This document shows, piece by piece, positions 19,009 to 29,144 of a stretch of DNA of 64,000 nt (position 1 is the stretch's first letter; each line of letters begins with the position of its first letter). The stretch comes from Bacteroidia bacterium (GTDB lineage: Bacteria; Bacteroidota; Bacteroidia; Bacteroidales; Prolixibacteraceae). A model generated the notes under the pieces. The model saw nothing but the letters and a program-made list of their open reading frames with translations, was not told the origin of the DNA and searched no databases. Location of the stretch: the NCBI GenBank assembly GCA_025358025.1, contig JANYKW010000021.1:1-64000 (forward strand), written 5' to 3'. Position numbers and translations under genes: made by a program.

Positions 19009-20166
19009 TTACTTATTCAACTTTTCGTATTTATCCATCATCTTCAGGCGATAGTATAAATTCTTCAGCTGATCTTTGATATACGTGTCTTTCGGATTGT
19101 ATTCTACAGCCTTTTCCAAATATGGAACTGCTTTGGAGAATTCATCATCTGATTTTTTCTTTTCAGCTTCAAATTTTGCCTGTTCGTTGGTTGGAACTAC
19201 ATTGGCAATATCAGCCTGTTTTACACCACGGTTGAAATAAATTACACCAATGTTGTAATAAGCATCAGCATAATCTGCTTTAACTTTGATAGCTGCTTCA
19301 TATTCTTTGATGGCATCTTCAGGTCTGCCTAATCTATCCAGGGCAATACCCTTGGCTAAATAAAATGAAGGATTGTCCTTTTCTTTTGCGATTGCTTTAT
19401 CCAGGTATGCGATAGCCTCTTCAGTTTTCCCGGTAGTGATATAATAATTGATTAACTGAACCAGGATACTCTGATCTTCCGGATATTTGTCAAAAGCCTC
19501 TTTCATAATTTTTACAGAAGATAAAGTGTCTCCTTTTTGTTGGTAAGCACTGATGATCTGGGAATAGGATGAACCGGGATTGTATCCATGCTGTGCGGTC
19601 AGACCAAAATATTTAATGGCTTTGTCATATTGTTTGGCATTCATGGCTGCAAGACCTGTATTGTACATAATAGCTGTATCAATGGTATTATCAGCTTTGA
19701 ACAGCGCAGTAGATTCAAGGTTCAGCACCTTTTCGAATAAATCGCTGGAAGCTTCAAACTGTTGGGCCTGAAATGCATCAATGGCAGCATTTGACAAAGT
19801 AGGAATAAAACTACTTAACAACTTGATTTTCAATGCAGGAGTACCGCCTTTGGAATCCAGTTCCATTGCTTTCAGAAAGGATTTGTAGGCTTCTTCCAGA
19901 GGATTCTCAACCAATTTTTTGTAATTTTCATCCTTAGATTTGTAGATAGCTTCAAGAATTTCCCCTCTTGCCTCCCAGCTGTCAGCCCAGTTGATGGATT
20001 TCTCTGCTTTGGGGTTAGCCGGATTGATCGCTTCTTGAATTGCTTCCCATGCCTTGTCTAACTTACCACTCTCTTTGAATGACAAAGCACTGCTAACTTT
20101 TCCTTTTTGAGCGAACAAGAAACCGTTCACTGAGAGCAGGATCACTACTAAAAGAATCTTTTTCAT
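19009..20166 (-). CDS. Exported tetratricopeptide-repeat protein
   Basis: A 385-residue protein. I place the start at the ATG at 20166, where a signal peptide (ILLVVILLSVNGFLFAQ) begins; the open frame extends upstream into gyrA but without a signal. Repeated TPR units fill most of the protein, for example AIAYLDKAIAKEKDNPSFY and AIKEYEAAIKVKADYADAYY, with another near residues ~310-370. It is expected to be a periplasmic or outer-membrane-facing scaffold. It starts 28 bases after gyrA stops and is likely co-transcribed, a pairing I cannot explain by function. Confidence 0.88.
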   Translation of the reverse strand: MKKILLVVILLSVNGFLFAQKGKVSSALSFKESGKLDKAWEAIQEAINPANPKAEKSINWADSWEARGEILEAIYKSKDENYKKLVENPLEEAYKSFLKAMELDSKGGTPALKIKLLSSFIPTLSNAAIDAFQAQQFEASSDLFEKVLNLESTALFKADNTIDTAIMYNTGLAAMNAKQYDKAIKYFGLTAQHGYNPGSSYSQIISAYQQKGDTLSSVKIMKEAFDKYPEDQSILVQLINYYITTGKTEEAIAYLDKAIAKEKDNPSFYLAKGIALDRLGRPEDAIKEYEAAIKVKADYADAYYNIGVIYFNRGVKQADIANVVPTNEQAKFEAEKKKSDDEFSKAVPYLEKAVEYNPKDTYIKDQLKNLYYRLKMMDKYEKLNK

Positions 20167-20194
20167 TATGGACAATTTTTGATTTAAGTAATTA

Positions 20195-22720
20195 TTAATT
20201 AAGATGATCTTCAATCTTATTCTCATTATTTTCAACTTCCTCAGGTTCAGTAATTGTGTCAATTACCACCTCTTCAATTTCTGAAATTTCCACACGGGCA
20301 ACTGAAGCAATTGAATCATCTTCCCTGAGGTTGATCAATTTAACGCCCTGTGCTGCTCTGCCTGTCATTCTTATTGCTCCGACAGATAGCCGGATAATTA
20401 CCCCGGCTTCAGTAATAATCATCAGATCATCTCCGTCAGTCACATTTTTAATAGACACCAATGCACCTGTCTTTTCAGTAACATTAATTGTCTTGACTCC
20501 TTTCCCACCCCGGTTGGTTACACGGTAATCTCCAATTTTGGACCTTTTACCGTAACCATGTTCCGAAACTACCAGAATATCATCTTCGTCGTTGGCAACA
20601 CAAACCATTCCTACCAGCTCATCCTTCTCATTTCCTAGTGTAATGCCTCTTACGCCTGAGGCAGTACGTCCGATGGCGCGGGCATGTTTTTCATGGAATC
20701 TGATGGCTTTCCCGGTTTTAACAGCAAGCATCATCTCATTCTCACCATTTGTTAATTTTGCCTCAAGAAGCTGATCGTTCTCCCTGATAGTTATTGCATT
20801 AACTCCATTCTGTCTTGGACGGGAATACGCTTCCAGTGATGTTTTTTTGATTGTACCTTTTTTGGTGCAGAGAATAATGAAGTTATTGTTGATATATTCT
20901 TCATCCTTCAATGATTTGACATTGATGTAGGCTCTCACCTGATCATCAGGTTCTATACTGATCAGATTCTGAATAGCCCTTCCCTTGGATATCTTGGTGC
21001 CTTCGGGTATCTCATATACTTTTAACCAGAAACACTTTCCTTTTTCTGTAAACAAGAGCAGTGTATTGTGCATGGTGGCGATAAACATATGTTCGAGGAA
21101 ATCTTCATCCCTGGTACTTGAACCCTTGGAACCGATACCTCCCCGGGATTGGGTTCTGAACTCGGAAAGTGGCGTACGTTTAATATAGCCCATGTGGGAT
21201 ATTGTAATCACCATATCTTCATCAGCATAGAAATCCTCCGGATTAAACTCTTCCGAAGCATAAACGATTTCTGTTCTTCTCTCGTCACCGTACAATGTTT
21301 TTATTTCAACCAGTTCGTCTTTGATTATTTGCATTCTCAATGACTCCTGCGACAGAACTTCCTTGTACCATTCAATCATTTTGCACAATTCAGTATAATC
21401 CTGGTGGATTTTGTCGCGCTCCAGACCAGTTAGTTTTTGCAAGCGCAAATCCAGAATAGCCCGTGCCTGGATATCATCCAATTCGAAATTTGAGCAAAGG
21501 TTCTCCCTGGCTTCGTCCGGAGTTTTAGCTGCCCTGATGATTGTTATGACTGCATCCAGATTATCAATTGCAATTATTAATCCCCTGAGAATGTGAGCTT
21601 TCTTTTCTGCCTGTTCCAAATCATATTGTGTCCGACGGATAACCACTTCGTGACGATGTTCAACAAAATAGTGGATAAGGTCCTTCAGATTAAGCATTTG
21701 TGGCCGGCCTTTTACAAGTGCAATGTTGTTGACATTGAAGGCTGTTTGAAGCGCAGTAAATTTGTAAAGTTTATTCAAAACCACGCTGGCCATCTCGTCG
21801 CGTTTGATATCGATGACGATTCTCATCCCGGAACGGTCAGATTCGTCGTTGATGTTGCTGATACCGTCAATTTTCTTCTCATTGACCATTTCAGCAATTT
21901 TTATGATCATCTCAGCTTTGTTGACCATGTAGGGAATCTCTGTAATGATGAGTTTCTCCCTGCCATTATCTGTAGTCTCTATCTCGGCCCGACCTCTAAC
22001 TACAATTCTTCCCCTTCCGGTTTCAAATGCTTCACGCACACCCGCATATCCATAAATTATTCCACCTGTCGGAAAATCCGGTGCTTTTACTTTATCTATC
22101 AATACATTGATTGAAACATCCGGATTCTCAATATAGGTAATAATGGCCTCGATGGTATCCGACAAATTGTGAGGAGGCATATTGGTTGCCATCCCTACAG
22201 CAATACCTGAAGTACCGTTGATCAGTAAATTGGGAAATTTTGTTGGCAGCACAGTTGGTTCAGACAGTGATTCATCAAAATTTGGCTGAAAATCCACTGT
22301 GTTTTTGTCTAAATCAGCCAAAGCTTCTTCAGCAATTTTTTTCAGGCGGGCTTCAGTATAACGCATAGCCGCCGGACTATCTCCATCAATAGAACCGAAA
22401 TTACCCTGACCATCAATTAAAGGATATCGCAACGACCACAATTGGGCCATTCTAACCATCGCATAATAAACTGACGAGTCACCATGTGGGTGATATTTAC
22501 CCAACACCTCCCCTACTATTCTGGCGGATTTTTTATACGGTCTGTTTGAAAAGTTACCTAACTCGCTCATTCCGAACAATACCCTACGGTGAACAGGTTT
22601 TAACCCGTCACGAACATCCGGAAGGGCTCTTGAAACAATAACCGACATTGAATAGTCAATGTAAGCTGTTTTCATTTGCTCTTCAATATTAATCGGAATA
22701 ATTCTTTCTGAATCAGACAT
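20195..22720 (-). CDS. gyrA: DNA gyrase subunit A
   Basis: An 841-residue gyrase A subunit. The N-terminal winged-helix/tower part contains the catalytic tyrosine Tyr121 (AMRYTEARL) and the quinolone region [17 protein letters not shown]. The C-terminal beta-pinwheel carries a GyrA-box-like VTNRGGKG, which supports gyrase rather than topoisomerase IV. In the quinolone region Ser82 corresponds to E. coli Ser83, and Tyr86 to E. coli Asp87. It cuts and passes DNA to introduce negative supercoils with GyrB. A minus-strand TATTTTTG box at 22761-22768 is a candidate -7 element. Confidence 0.97.
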   Translation of the reverse strand: MSDSERIIPINIEEQMKTAYIDYSMSVIVSRALPDVRDGLKPVHRRVLFGMSELGNFSNRPYKKSARIVGEVLGKYHPHGDSSVYYAMVRMAQLWSLRYPLIDGQGNFGSIDGDSPAAMRYTEARLKKIAEEALADLDKNTVDFQPNFDESLSEPTVLPTKFPNLLINGTSGIAVGMATNMPPHNLSDTIEAIITYIENPDVSINVLIDKVKAPDFPTGGIIYGYAGVREAFETGRGRIVVRGRAEIETTDNGREKLIITEIPYMVNKAEMIIKIAEMVNEKKIDGISNINDESDRSGMRIVIDIKRDEMASVVLNKLYKFTALQTAFNVNNIALVKGRPQMLNLKDLIHYFVEHRHEVVIRRTQYDLEQAEKKAHILRGLIIAIDNLDAVITIIRAAKTPDEARENLCSNFELDDIQARAILDLRLQKLTGLERDKIHQDYTELCKMIEWYKEVLSQESLRMQIIKDELVEIKTLYGDERRTEIVYASEEFNPEDFYADEDMVITISHMGYIKRTPLSEFRTQSRGGIGSKGSSTRDEDFLEHMFIATMHNTLLLFTEKGKCFWLKVYEIPEGTKISKGRAIQNLISIEPDDQVRAYINVKSLKDEEYINNNFIILCTKKGTIKKTSLEAYSRPRQNGVNAITIRENDQLLEAKLTNGENEMMLAVKTGKAIRFHEKHARAIGRTASGVRGITLGNEKDELVGMVCVANDEDDILVVSEHGYGKRSKIGDYRVTNRGGKGVKTINVTEKTGALVSIKNVTDGDDLMIITEAGVIIRLSVGAIRMTGRAAQGVKLINLREDDSIASVARVEISEIEEVVIDTITEPEEVENNENKIEDHLN

Positions 22721-23055
22721 ATATATTTTATTTGTATTTTAAAGCGTCAAAAAAACCACACAAAAATAATCATTTTAAAGTAAATCATGGAATATGATCC
22801 TTATTAAATGGTGTAATTTAACCTCTAATTATAATGCGTGCAGACTGTGCCATTTTGGCAATTGGCATACATGCTTTAAAAATTTATTTTTTTCCAGGAA
22901 TAAATAATCATAAATGAATGATATATAAGTATTTAAATAATAAATCATTCAATACTTTGATTATTATTGTTGAAGGAAGATCAATCATTTAATTAAATTT
23001 ATTTGTTATTTTGTTGTGGGAACGATTTTTGATGAAAAGAATATAAAATATTATC
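22721..23055. other. Divergent gyrA/clpC intergenic region
   Basis: The 335 AT-rich bases separate divergent gyrA and clpC. The minus-strand box TATTTTTG (22761-22768) would start gyrA transcription about 35 bases before its ATG; no TTTG lies at the expected distance. On the clpC side several TTTG words occur between 22957 and 23015, but none forms a clear pair. No ORF or stable hairpin is seen. Confidence 0.5.
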
Positions 23056-25629
23056 ATGGATTCGAAATTTTCGCCAAGGATTAAGGATGTTTTGACATAC
23101 AGCAGAGAAGAAGCTATACGATTGGGTAATGACCATATCAGTACAGAACATCTCTTTCTGGGGATTCTCCGCGATGGTGAAGGTATTGCCATAGATACCA
23201 TGAAACAGTTGGGTCTGGATTTTTCAAATCTTAAAAATGAAATTGAACATCATCTAAGAAAGGGTGCTTCATTACCCATGGATGCCTCAATACCATTATT
23301 GAAAAATACGGAACGAACCTTGAAAATTGTCTTCCTGGAAGCCAGGTCGCTCAATGAAGACACTGTCAATACCGGTCATTTGCTATTGGCAATATTGAAG
23401 GAAAAGGAGGGTCTTGTGTTCGAAATTTTTAAAAATAATGATTTGAATTACGACGAAGTAAAAACTAAAATAATTGAACTTTCAAGGGTTGAAAATAAAT
23501 CGGATTTCCCCGAAGAAGGTGATGATCAGGATGATATGTTTGGACGGAGCAGTGGCTCTAATCCGGGTCCCTCATCCGGTTCAAAAGGGAGCGCCAATCC
23601 AAAGACGGATACACCGGTATTGGATAATTTTGGAGCAGACATTACCAAGGCTGCCATGGAAGGCAGTCTGGACCCGATTGTTGGCAGGGAGAATGAAATT
23701 CAGCGTATTGCCCAGATTCTAAGCCGAAGAAAGAAAAATAATCCAGTATTAATTGGAGAACCCGGTGTTGGAAAATCTGCCATCGTGGAAGGACTTGCTT
23801 TACGCATTTCGCAAAGAAAAGTCTCCCGCATACTTTTTGATAAAAGAGTAATCAGTCTGGATCTTGCATCCATTGTTGCAGGCACCAAATACCGCGGTCA
23901 GTTTGAAGAGCGGATGAAAGCCATCCTCAATGAACTGGCAAAGGTCGATAATATTATTCTTTTCATTGACGAAATTCATACCATTGTAGGAGCAGGAGGA
24001 GCTACCGGCTCTCTCGACGCGGCCAATATGCTTAAACCTGCCCTGGCAAGGGGTGATATCCAATGTATTGGGGCCACAACACTGGATGAATACAGACAGC
24101 ACATCGAAAAAGACGGTGCTTTGGAGAGACGTTTTCAAAAAGTTCTGGTTGAGCCGACAACAGTTGAAGAGACTATTGAGATATTGCACAATATCAAGGA
24201 GCGTTATGAGGATCATCACAATGTAACTTATACAAAAGAGGCTATTGAAGCATGTGTAAGACTGACAGCCAGATATATTTCTGACAGGCATCTGCCTGAT
24301 AAGGCTATTGATGCACTGGATGAATCCGGTTCAAGAGTGCATATTTCCAATATTTCTGTTCCGGAACGAATTATCAAACTGGAAGAGAAGATAGAAGAGG
24401 TCAGGGCTTCAAAAATTTTGGCTGTGAAAGGCCAGAACTTTGAGTTGGCGGCCAGCTTCAGGGACAATGAGAAAAATTTGCTCAGTCTTGTCGAAAAAGA
24501 GAAGGAGATCTGGGAGAAAGAGCTGGAAAGTCACCGGGAAATCGTTGATGAACCTCAGGTTGCAGACATTGTTGCCATGATGTCAGGTATCCCTGTCCAG
24601 AAAATCGCACAGGCAGAAGGAAAACGACTGCAGGTGATGTATAATGATATGAAGAAAAATATCATTGGGCAGGATGAAGCAGTCGAAAAAATCACCAAGG
24701 CCATTCAGCGTAACCGCGCAGGATTGAAAGATCCCAATAAACCAATAGGTTCCTTTATCTTTCTTGGACCAACAGGTGTTGGCAAAACTCAATTGGCCAA
24801 GGTATTGGCTCAATATCTATTCGATACTTCTGATGCATTGATCCGTGTAGACATGAGTGAGTACATGGAGAAGTTCTCTGTTTCCAGGTTGGTTGGTGCC
24901 CCTCCGGGATATGTAGGGTATGAAGAAGGCGGACAGCTGACTGAAAAAGTGAGAAGAAAACCTTATGCCGTCATCTTGCTTGATGAAATTGAAAAAGCCC
25001 ACCCGGATGTTTTCAACATTCTGCTTCAGGTAATGGATGAGGGTCGTCTGACAGACAGTTTGGGAAGAAAAATTGATTTTAGAAATACCATTCTGATCAT
25101 GACATCAAACATCGGAACCCGTCAATTGAAGGATTTCGGTCAGGGTGTTGGTTTTAATACCAGAACAACTGCAGAAGATGAAAATGAGCATAATAAATAT
25201 GTCCTTCAAAAAGCATTAAAGCGTGCCTTTGCTCCTGAATTTTTAAACAGGGTTGATGACGTTGTCATGTTTAATGCATTGGAGAAAAGCCATATAAATC
25301 AAATCATTGACATTGAGCTAAAAGGTTTCTACCAAAGGATTGAGTCGTTAAAATATATACTTTTCATCCATCCTGATGCCAAAGATTTCATTTCGGAGAA
25401 GGGTTTCGATCCGCAATTTGGTGCCAGACCGCTTAAACGTGCCATACAGAAATACCTGGAAGACGAAATAGCAGAAGTAATCATTGGCAGTGAAATTGAG
25501 CAGGGGGATACAATTTCTGTAGATTTGAATGAGACCAAAGATAAAATTTCAGCCAAAATCATCAAGAAACGCGCCGACACTCCAGAATTGCCCGGGATAC
25601 CTGAATTGCCGGCAGAGACAAAGGAATGA
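23056..25629 (+). CDS. clpC: ATP-dependent Clp protease ATPase ClpC
   Basis: An 857-residue Hsp100 unfoldase. The order is a double Clp-N domain (about 5-145), a Gly/Ser/Pro-rich linker (about 155-180), AAA1 with Walker A GEPGVGKS (234-241), a coiled middle segment with a UVR-like stretch ([13 protein letters not shown]), and AAA2 with GPTGVGKT (571-578). The C-terminal D2-small domain ends in a Pro/Glu tail. It feeds unfolded proteins to ClpP in the cytoplasm. The middle segment is short, which fits ClpC and not ClpB. Its stop lies three bases from the stop of the convergent mazG. Confidence 0.95.
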   Translation: MDSKFSPRIKDVLTYSREEAIRLGNDHISTEHLFLGILRDGEGIAIDTMKQLGLDFSNLKNEIEHHLRKGASLPMDASIPLLKNTERTLKIVFLEARSLNEDTVNTGHLLLAILKEKEGLVFEIFKNNDLNYDEVKTKIIELSRVENKSDFPEEGDDQDDMFGRSSGSNPGPSSGSKGSANPKTDTPVLDNFGADITKAAMEGSLDPIVGRENEIQRIAQILSRRKKNNPVLIGEPGVGKSAIVEGLALRISQRKVSRILFDKRVISLDLASIVAGTKYRGQFEERMKAILNELAKVDNIILFIDEIHTIVGAGGATGSLDAANMLKPALARGDIQCIGATTLDEYRQHIEKDGALERRFQKVLVEPTTVEETIEILHNIKERYEDHHNVTYTKEAIEACVRLTARYISDRHLPDKAIDALDESGSRVHISNISVPERIIKLEEKIEEVRASKILAVKGQNFELAASFRDNEKNLLSLVEKEKEIWEKELESHREIVDEPQVADIVAMMSGIPVQKIAQAEGKRLQVMYNDMKKNIIGQDEAVEKITKAIQRNRAGLKDPNKPIGSFIFLGPTGVGKTQLAKVLAQYLFDTSDALIRVDMSEYMEKFSVSRLVGAPPGYVGYEEGGQLTEKVRRKPYAVILLDEIEKAHPDVFNILLQVMDEGRLTDSLGRKIDFRNTILIMTSNIGTRQLKDFGQGVGFNTRTTAEDENEHNKYVLQKALKRAFAPEFLNRVDDVVMFNALEKSHINQIIDIELKGFYQRIESLKYILFIHPDAKDFISEKGFDPQFGARPLKRAIQKYLEDEIAEVIIGSEIEQGDTISVDLNETKDKISAKIIKKRADTPELPGIPELPAETKE

Positions 25630-25632
25630 TAT

Positions 25633-26418
25633 TCAGCTCTTTTCTAACTTTTTAGCTTCATTCCAATAGACATCCATCTCTTCAAGACTCATCTCTTGAA
25701 GAGATTTTCCTTTTAATAAGGTATTCTCTTCCAGGTAATTGAACCTTCTGATAAATTTCTGATTGGTTCTTTCGAGTGCACTTTCCGGATCGATCCCGTA
25801 CAGTCTTGCCGCATTGACAACAGAGAAAATAAGATCACCGAATTCTTCTTCCATCTCCTTTTTTCTACCGGCTTTCAATTCGATCTCCAGCTCAGCCAAC
25901 TCTTCCTTCACCTTATCCCAAACCTGTTCTTTAAATTCCCAGTCGAAACCCACTCCCCTCACCTTCTCCTGAATCCTGTTTGCTTTAACCAGAGCAGGCA
26001 ACGCAAGTGGAACACCTTCCAGAACACGCTTGTTTCTACCCTTTTCATTGAGTTTTAGGTTTTCCCAGTTTCGAATCACCTGATCCGAATCATGGGCTTC
26101 AACTTTTCCAAAAACATGTGGATGCCGGTATATTAATTTGTCAATCAGATGATTAATTACATCCTCCATGTCAAATTGACCTTGCTCCTCTCCTATTTTG
26201 GCATAAAATACAATGTGAAGCAGAATATCACCCAACTCTTTTTTGATCTCTTGTACATTGTTATCCAAAACAGCATCACCCAGCTCATAGACCTCTTCAA
26301 TGGTGAGTTTCCGCAGTGATTCATTGGTTTGCTCACGGTCCCAGGGGCATTTCTCCCGCAGTTCATCCATTATTGTCAGCAACTTTCCGAAAGCCTCCAT
26401 TTTTTTCCCCTGCGTCAT
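25633..26418 (-). CDS. mazG: Nucleoside triphosphate pyrophosphohydrolase MazG
   Basis: A 261-residue all-alpha NTP pyrophosphatase with two MazG domains. The first has the metal-binding EExxE...ExxD pattern (TIEEVYELGDAV, KKELGDILLHIVF); the second repeats it (EEEFGDLIFSVVNAAR). It hydrolyses non-canonical or excess NTPs to NMP and pyrophosphate in the cytoplasm. I start at ATG 26418 (MTQGKK); the frame extends 13 residues further upstream without similarity, and ATG 26400 (MEAFGKLL) is also possible. The gene overlaps no other but ends three bases from clpC. Confidence 0.94.
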   Translation of the reverse strand: MTQGKKMEAFGKLLTIMDELREKCPWDREQTNESLRKLTIEEVYELGDAVLDNNVQEIKKELGDILLHIVFYAKIGEEQGQFDMEDVINHLIDKLIYRHPHVFGKVEAHDSDQVIRNWENLKLNEKGRNKRVLEGVPLALPALVKANRIQEKVRGVGFDWEFKEQVWDKVKEELAELEIELKAGRKKEMEEEFGDLIFSVVNAARLYGIDPESALERTNQKFIRRFNYLEENTLLKGKSLQEMSLEEMDVYWNEAKKLEKS

Positions 26419-26542
26419 GATGGTAAGATTGATATTTGCGAAGATACACTTTTGCAAGTTTTAATTTTCTACACATCCTATCGGGAAACGTTTCAAAAAA
26501 ATATTTAATTTGCAGTAAATTCAATACCGGAATTTGCATCCC

Positions 26543-27508
26543 ATGATTGAAAACTCTTTTCACCTCGAAGGCATTGAACCTGCTGATTTTTACGGCGTCA
26601 GAAATTCAAAACTGGATCTCATCAAAAAATATTGCCCCGGCCTGTCACTAACAGCCAGGGGAAATACGCTCAAGGTGAAAGGAGATGAAGCAAAAATTAC
26701 CCTTTTTTCCCGGAAATTTCAATTGATGCTGGAGCATTTTTATCGCTTCAACACCCTTTCTGACGAGACGATACACCAAATTATGATGAACGATCCGGAA
26801 AGTTCCGATCAGAGTATGTTAACCAACGCGGATGTGTTACTTTTCGGAAATGCAGGAAAACCGGTCAGAGCGAGAACCCTAAACCAGAAGAAGCTTGTTG
26901 AAAGCTGCTCTGATGTCGATCTGATGTTTGCGATCGGGCCAGCCGGAACCGGAAAGACTTATACTGCTATTGCTATGGCAGTTAAATTATTAAAGAACAG
27001 AGAGATCAAGCGTATTATCCTGAGCAGACCTGCGGTGGAAGCCGGTGAAAACCTGGGCTTTTTGCCCGGCGATCTGAAGGAAAAAATCGATCCTTACCTG
27101 CAACCTCTCTATGATGCCCTGTTGGATATGATTCCGGCCAAAAAACTTGAAGAGTATTTGAAAGATGGTATTATTCAGATTGCCCCATTGGCATTTATGC
27201 GTGGAAGAACACTTAGCAATGCTTTTGTCATATTGGATGAGGCCCAAAATACGACAGTACCTCAATTGAAAATGTTTCTTACCAGAATGGGACTTAACAC
27301 CAAATATGTTATTACAGGAGATATTACCCAGATTGATCTTCCCAGAAATCAGCAATCCGGTTTGATATTTGCATTAAAGATTTTAAAAGAGATTGAAGGC
27401 ATAGCGACAATCTATTTTGACTATACCGATATCATCAGGCACCGGCTGGTCAAAGATATTGTGATTGCCTATGATCGGTACGAAGAGAAAAGGGATGAAC
27501 AGAAATAA
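26543..27508 (+). CDS. phoH: PhoH-like ATPase
   Basis: A 321-residue P-loop protein. An N-terminal KH-like part (about 1-90) is followed by the PhoH ATPase domain with Walker A GPAGTGKT (132-139) and the Walker [20 protein letters not shown] and a C-terminal DIVRHRLV-like block (DIIRHRLV) complete the family pattern. Its cellular role is poorly known; links to RNA metabolism are reported for the family. I start at ATG 26543 and not at the TTG three codons upstream. The purC gene begins 31 bases after its stop, so they may share a transcript. Confidence 0.94.
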   Translation: MIENSFHLEGIEPADFYGVRNSKLDLIKKYCPGLSLTARGNTLKVKGDEAKITLFSRKFQLMLEHFYRFNTLSDETIHQIMMNDPESSDQSMLTNADVLLFGNAGKPVRARTLNQKKLVESCSDVDLMFAIGPAGTGKTYTAIAMAVKLLKNREIKRIILSRPAVEAGENLGFLPGDLKEKIDPYLQPLYDALLDMIPAKKLEEYLKDGIIQIAPLAFMRGRTLSNAFVILDEAQNTTVPQLKMFLTRMGLNTKYVITGDITQIDLPRNQQSGLIFALKILKEIEGIATIYFDYTDIIRHRLVKDIVIAYDRYEEKRDEQK

Positions 27509-27539
27509 AATATTATACAAATCAATAAAACAACTGAAT

Positions 27540-28490
27540 ATGAGCAAAGCGATTGTCTCCACCGATTTTACTTTCCCGGGACTGATAAGTATTTATAAAG
27601 GGAAAGTACGTGATGTATACAACATCGGGAATAAATTTCTAATTATGATAGTTTCAGACAGGATTTCTGCCTTTGATGTTGTTTTACCTAAAGGAATTCC
27701 TTTCAAAGGACAGGTATTAAACCAGATAGCAACAAAATTTCTGGATGCAACATCCGATATTGTTCCAAACTGGAAGATAGCCACTCCGGATCCCATGGTT
27801 ACAGTAGGTCATCTTTGTGAGCCCTATAAAGTTGAAATGGTTATCAGGGGTTATCTTACCGGACATGCCTGGAGGGAATACAGTTCAGGGAAAAGAGTCC
27901 TTTGCGGTATTCAACTTCCTGAGGGAATGAAAGAGAATCAAAAATTCCCTGAACCCATTATCACGCCAACTACAAAAGCGATGGAAGGCCATGATGAAGA
28001 TATTTCGCGAGAGGAAATTATTCAACAAGGATTGGTTGGAGCAGAAGAGTACGCTAAATTAGAGCATTATACCAGGGCCATTTTTCAGAGAGGAACGGAA
28101 ATTGCTGCCCAAAAGGGATTGATATTGGTGGATACAAAATATGAGTTTGGAAAAAAAGAGGGTGTCATCTACCTGATTGATGAGATACATACTCCCGACT
28201 CTTCCAGGTATTTCTACGCAGCGGATTATGAAGAACGTCTAGCAAATGGAGTGAATCAAAAACAACTATCCAAAGAGTTTGTGCGTCAATGGCTGATCGA
28301 GAATGGTTTTCAGGGCAAGGAAGGACAACAGGTGCCATTTATGAGCGAAGATTTGGTAAATCAGATTTCGGAGCGTTACATTGAGCTTTTCGAACATATT
28401 ACAGGTGACAAATTTGTGAAGGCTGGGATGGAAGATGTGAATGCAAGAATATTTCAAAACATCTCCGTATTTTTGAAGGAAAAGGCGTAA
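27540..28490 (+). CDS. purC: Phosphoribosylaminoimidazole-succinocarboxamide synthase
   Basis: A 316-residue SAICAR synthetase of the longer type, joining CAIR and aspartate with ATP in purine synthesis. Family blocks are [31 protein letters not shown]-like [28 protein letters not shown], and the C-terminal [12 protein letters not shown] start at ATG 27540 ([10 protein letters not shown]), since the frame upstream lies inside phoH. ATG 27495 would overlap phoH by 14 bases. A heptamer repeat array follows the stop. Confidence 0.96.
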   Translation: MSKAIVSTDFTFPGLISIYKGKVRDVYNIGNKFLIMIVSDRISAFDVVLPKGIPFKGQVLNQIATKFLDATSDIVPNWKIATPDPMVTVGHLCEPYKVEMVIRGYLTGHAWREYSSGKRVLCGIQLPEGMKENQKFPEPIITPTTKAMEGHDEDISREEIIQQGLVGAEEYAKLEHYTRAIFQRGTEIAAQKGLILVDTKYEFGKKEGVIYLIDEIHTPDSSRYFYAADYEERLANGVNQKQLSKEFVRQWLIENGFQGKEGQQVPFMSEDLVNQISERYIELFEHITGDKFVKAGMEDVNARIFQNISVFLKEKA

Positions 28491-28499
28491 GGGGGAGAT

Positions 28500-28534
28500 A
28501 TGAGACATGAGACATGAGACATGAGATATGAGAT
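28500..28534. repeat. Heptamer tandem array ATGAGA(C/T), five units
   Basis: Three copies of ATGAGAC are followed by two of ATGAGAT, with a partial unit in front. The array sits between purC and the thioredoxin gene. A second array of the same heptamer lies at 48694-48721, so the family is dispersed. Confidence 0.9.
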
Positions 28535-28577
28535 AGGACGATGAACAAATTTATATAACATACAGATATTCAAATAG

Positions 28578-29099
28578 ATGAAAAATATTTTAAAATTGAG
28601 TTTGCTCCTTATATTGTTTTCCGGAATGACTTTATTTGGACAAACAACGACTAAAGTTCAAAGTACTTTGGTAAGCATTGGAATGCAATCTCCCAATTTT
28701 AGTTATGAAATTTCGAAAGGGGAAAAAGGAAAAATTAGTGATTTAAAGGGTAAGGTGGTATTAATCAATTTTTTTGCAACATGGTGCGGCCCATGCAAAA
28801 TAGAATTGCCTAAAGTTCAGACTGAGATCTGGAATAAACACAAGAGCAATCCAAAATTCTCCATGTTAACTTTTGGGCGGGAACACACATGGTCGGAGGT
28901 TGACAAATTCAAGCTGGATAATGGTTTTCAATTTCCTTTCTATCCCGATCCCAAAAGAGGTGTTTTTAGCAAGTTTGCTACTGAATTGATTCCCAGAAGT
29001 TTTTTACTGGATGAGGATGGTAAGATCATTTACATGTCAGAAGGATTTAAGGAAGATCACTTCAATGAGTTGGTTAAACTGATTGACAGTAGGTTGTAA
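28578..29099 (+). CDS. TlpA-like exported thioredoxin
   Basis: A 173-residue protein with a signal peptide (about residues 1-21) and an AhpC/TSA-TlpA thioredoxin fold. The redox site is WCGPC (Cys70, Cys73) in FFATWCGPCKIELPK. A cis-proline motif is present near IPRSFLLDEDGKI. It probably reduces or exchanges disulfides in the periplasm; specific partners cannot be read from the neighbours. A hairpin terminator follows within 14 bases. Confidence 0.92.
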   Translation: MKNILKLSLLLILFSGMTLFGQTTTKVQSTLVSIGMQSPNFSYEISKGEKGKISDLKGKVVLINFFATWCGPCKIELPKVQTEIWNKHKSNPKFSMLTFGREHTWSEVDKFKLDNGFQFPFYPDPKRGVFSKFATELIPRSFLLDEDGKIIYMSEGFKEDHFNELVKLIDSRL

Positions 29100-29112
29100 T
29101 TTTTTGGAATAC

Positions 29113-29141
29113 ATCTGTCAGGTTTTTAAAACCTGACAGAT
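29113..29141. terminator. Bidirectional hairpin between convergent genes
   Basis: A perfect 14-bp inverted repeat (29113-29126 with 29128-29141; ATCTGTCAGGTTTT/AAAACCTGACAGAT) has a single-base centre. It lies between the thioredoxin gene and the convergent TonB receptor and is flanked by T/A runs, so it can serve both. Confidence 0.75.
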
Positions 29142-29144
29142 ATA

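Noticed and set aside
21593-22114. 173-codon plus-strand ORF opposite gyrA
   Set aside because: Shadow of gyrA; no ribosome site, motif or signal.
28500-28534. CRISPR-like array
   Set aside because: Units are only seven bases with no spacers, and no cas genes are in the window; it is a simple tandem repeat.
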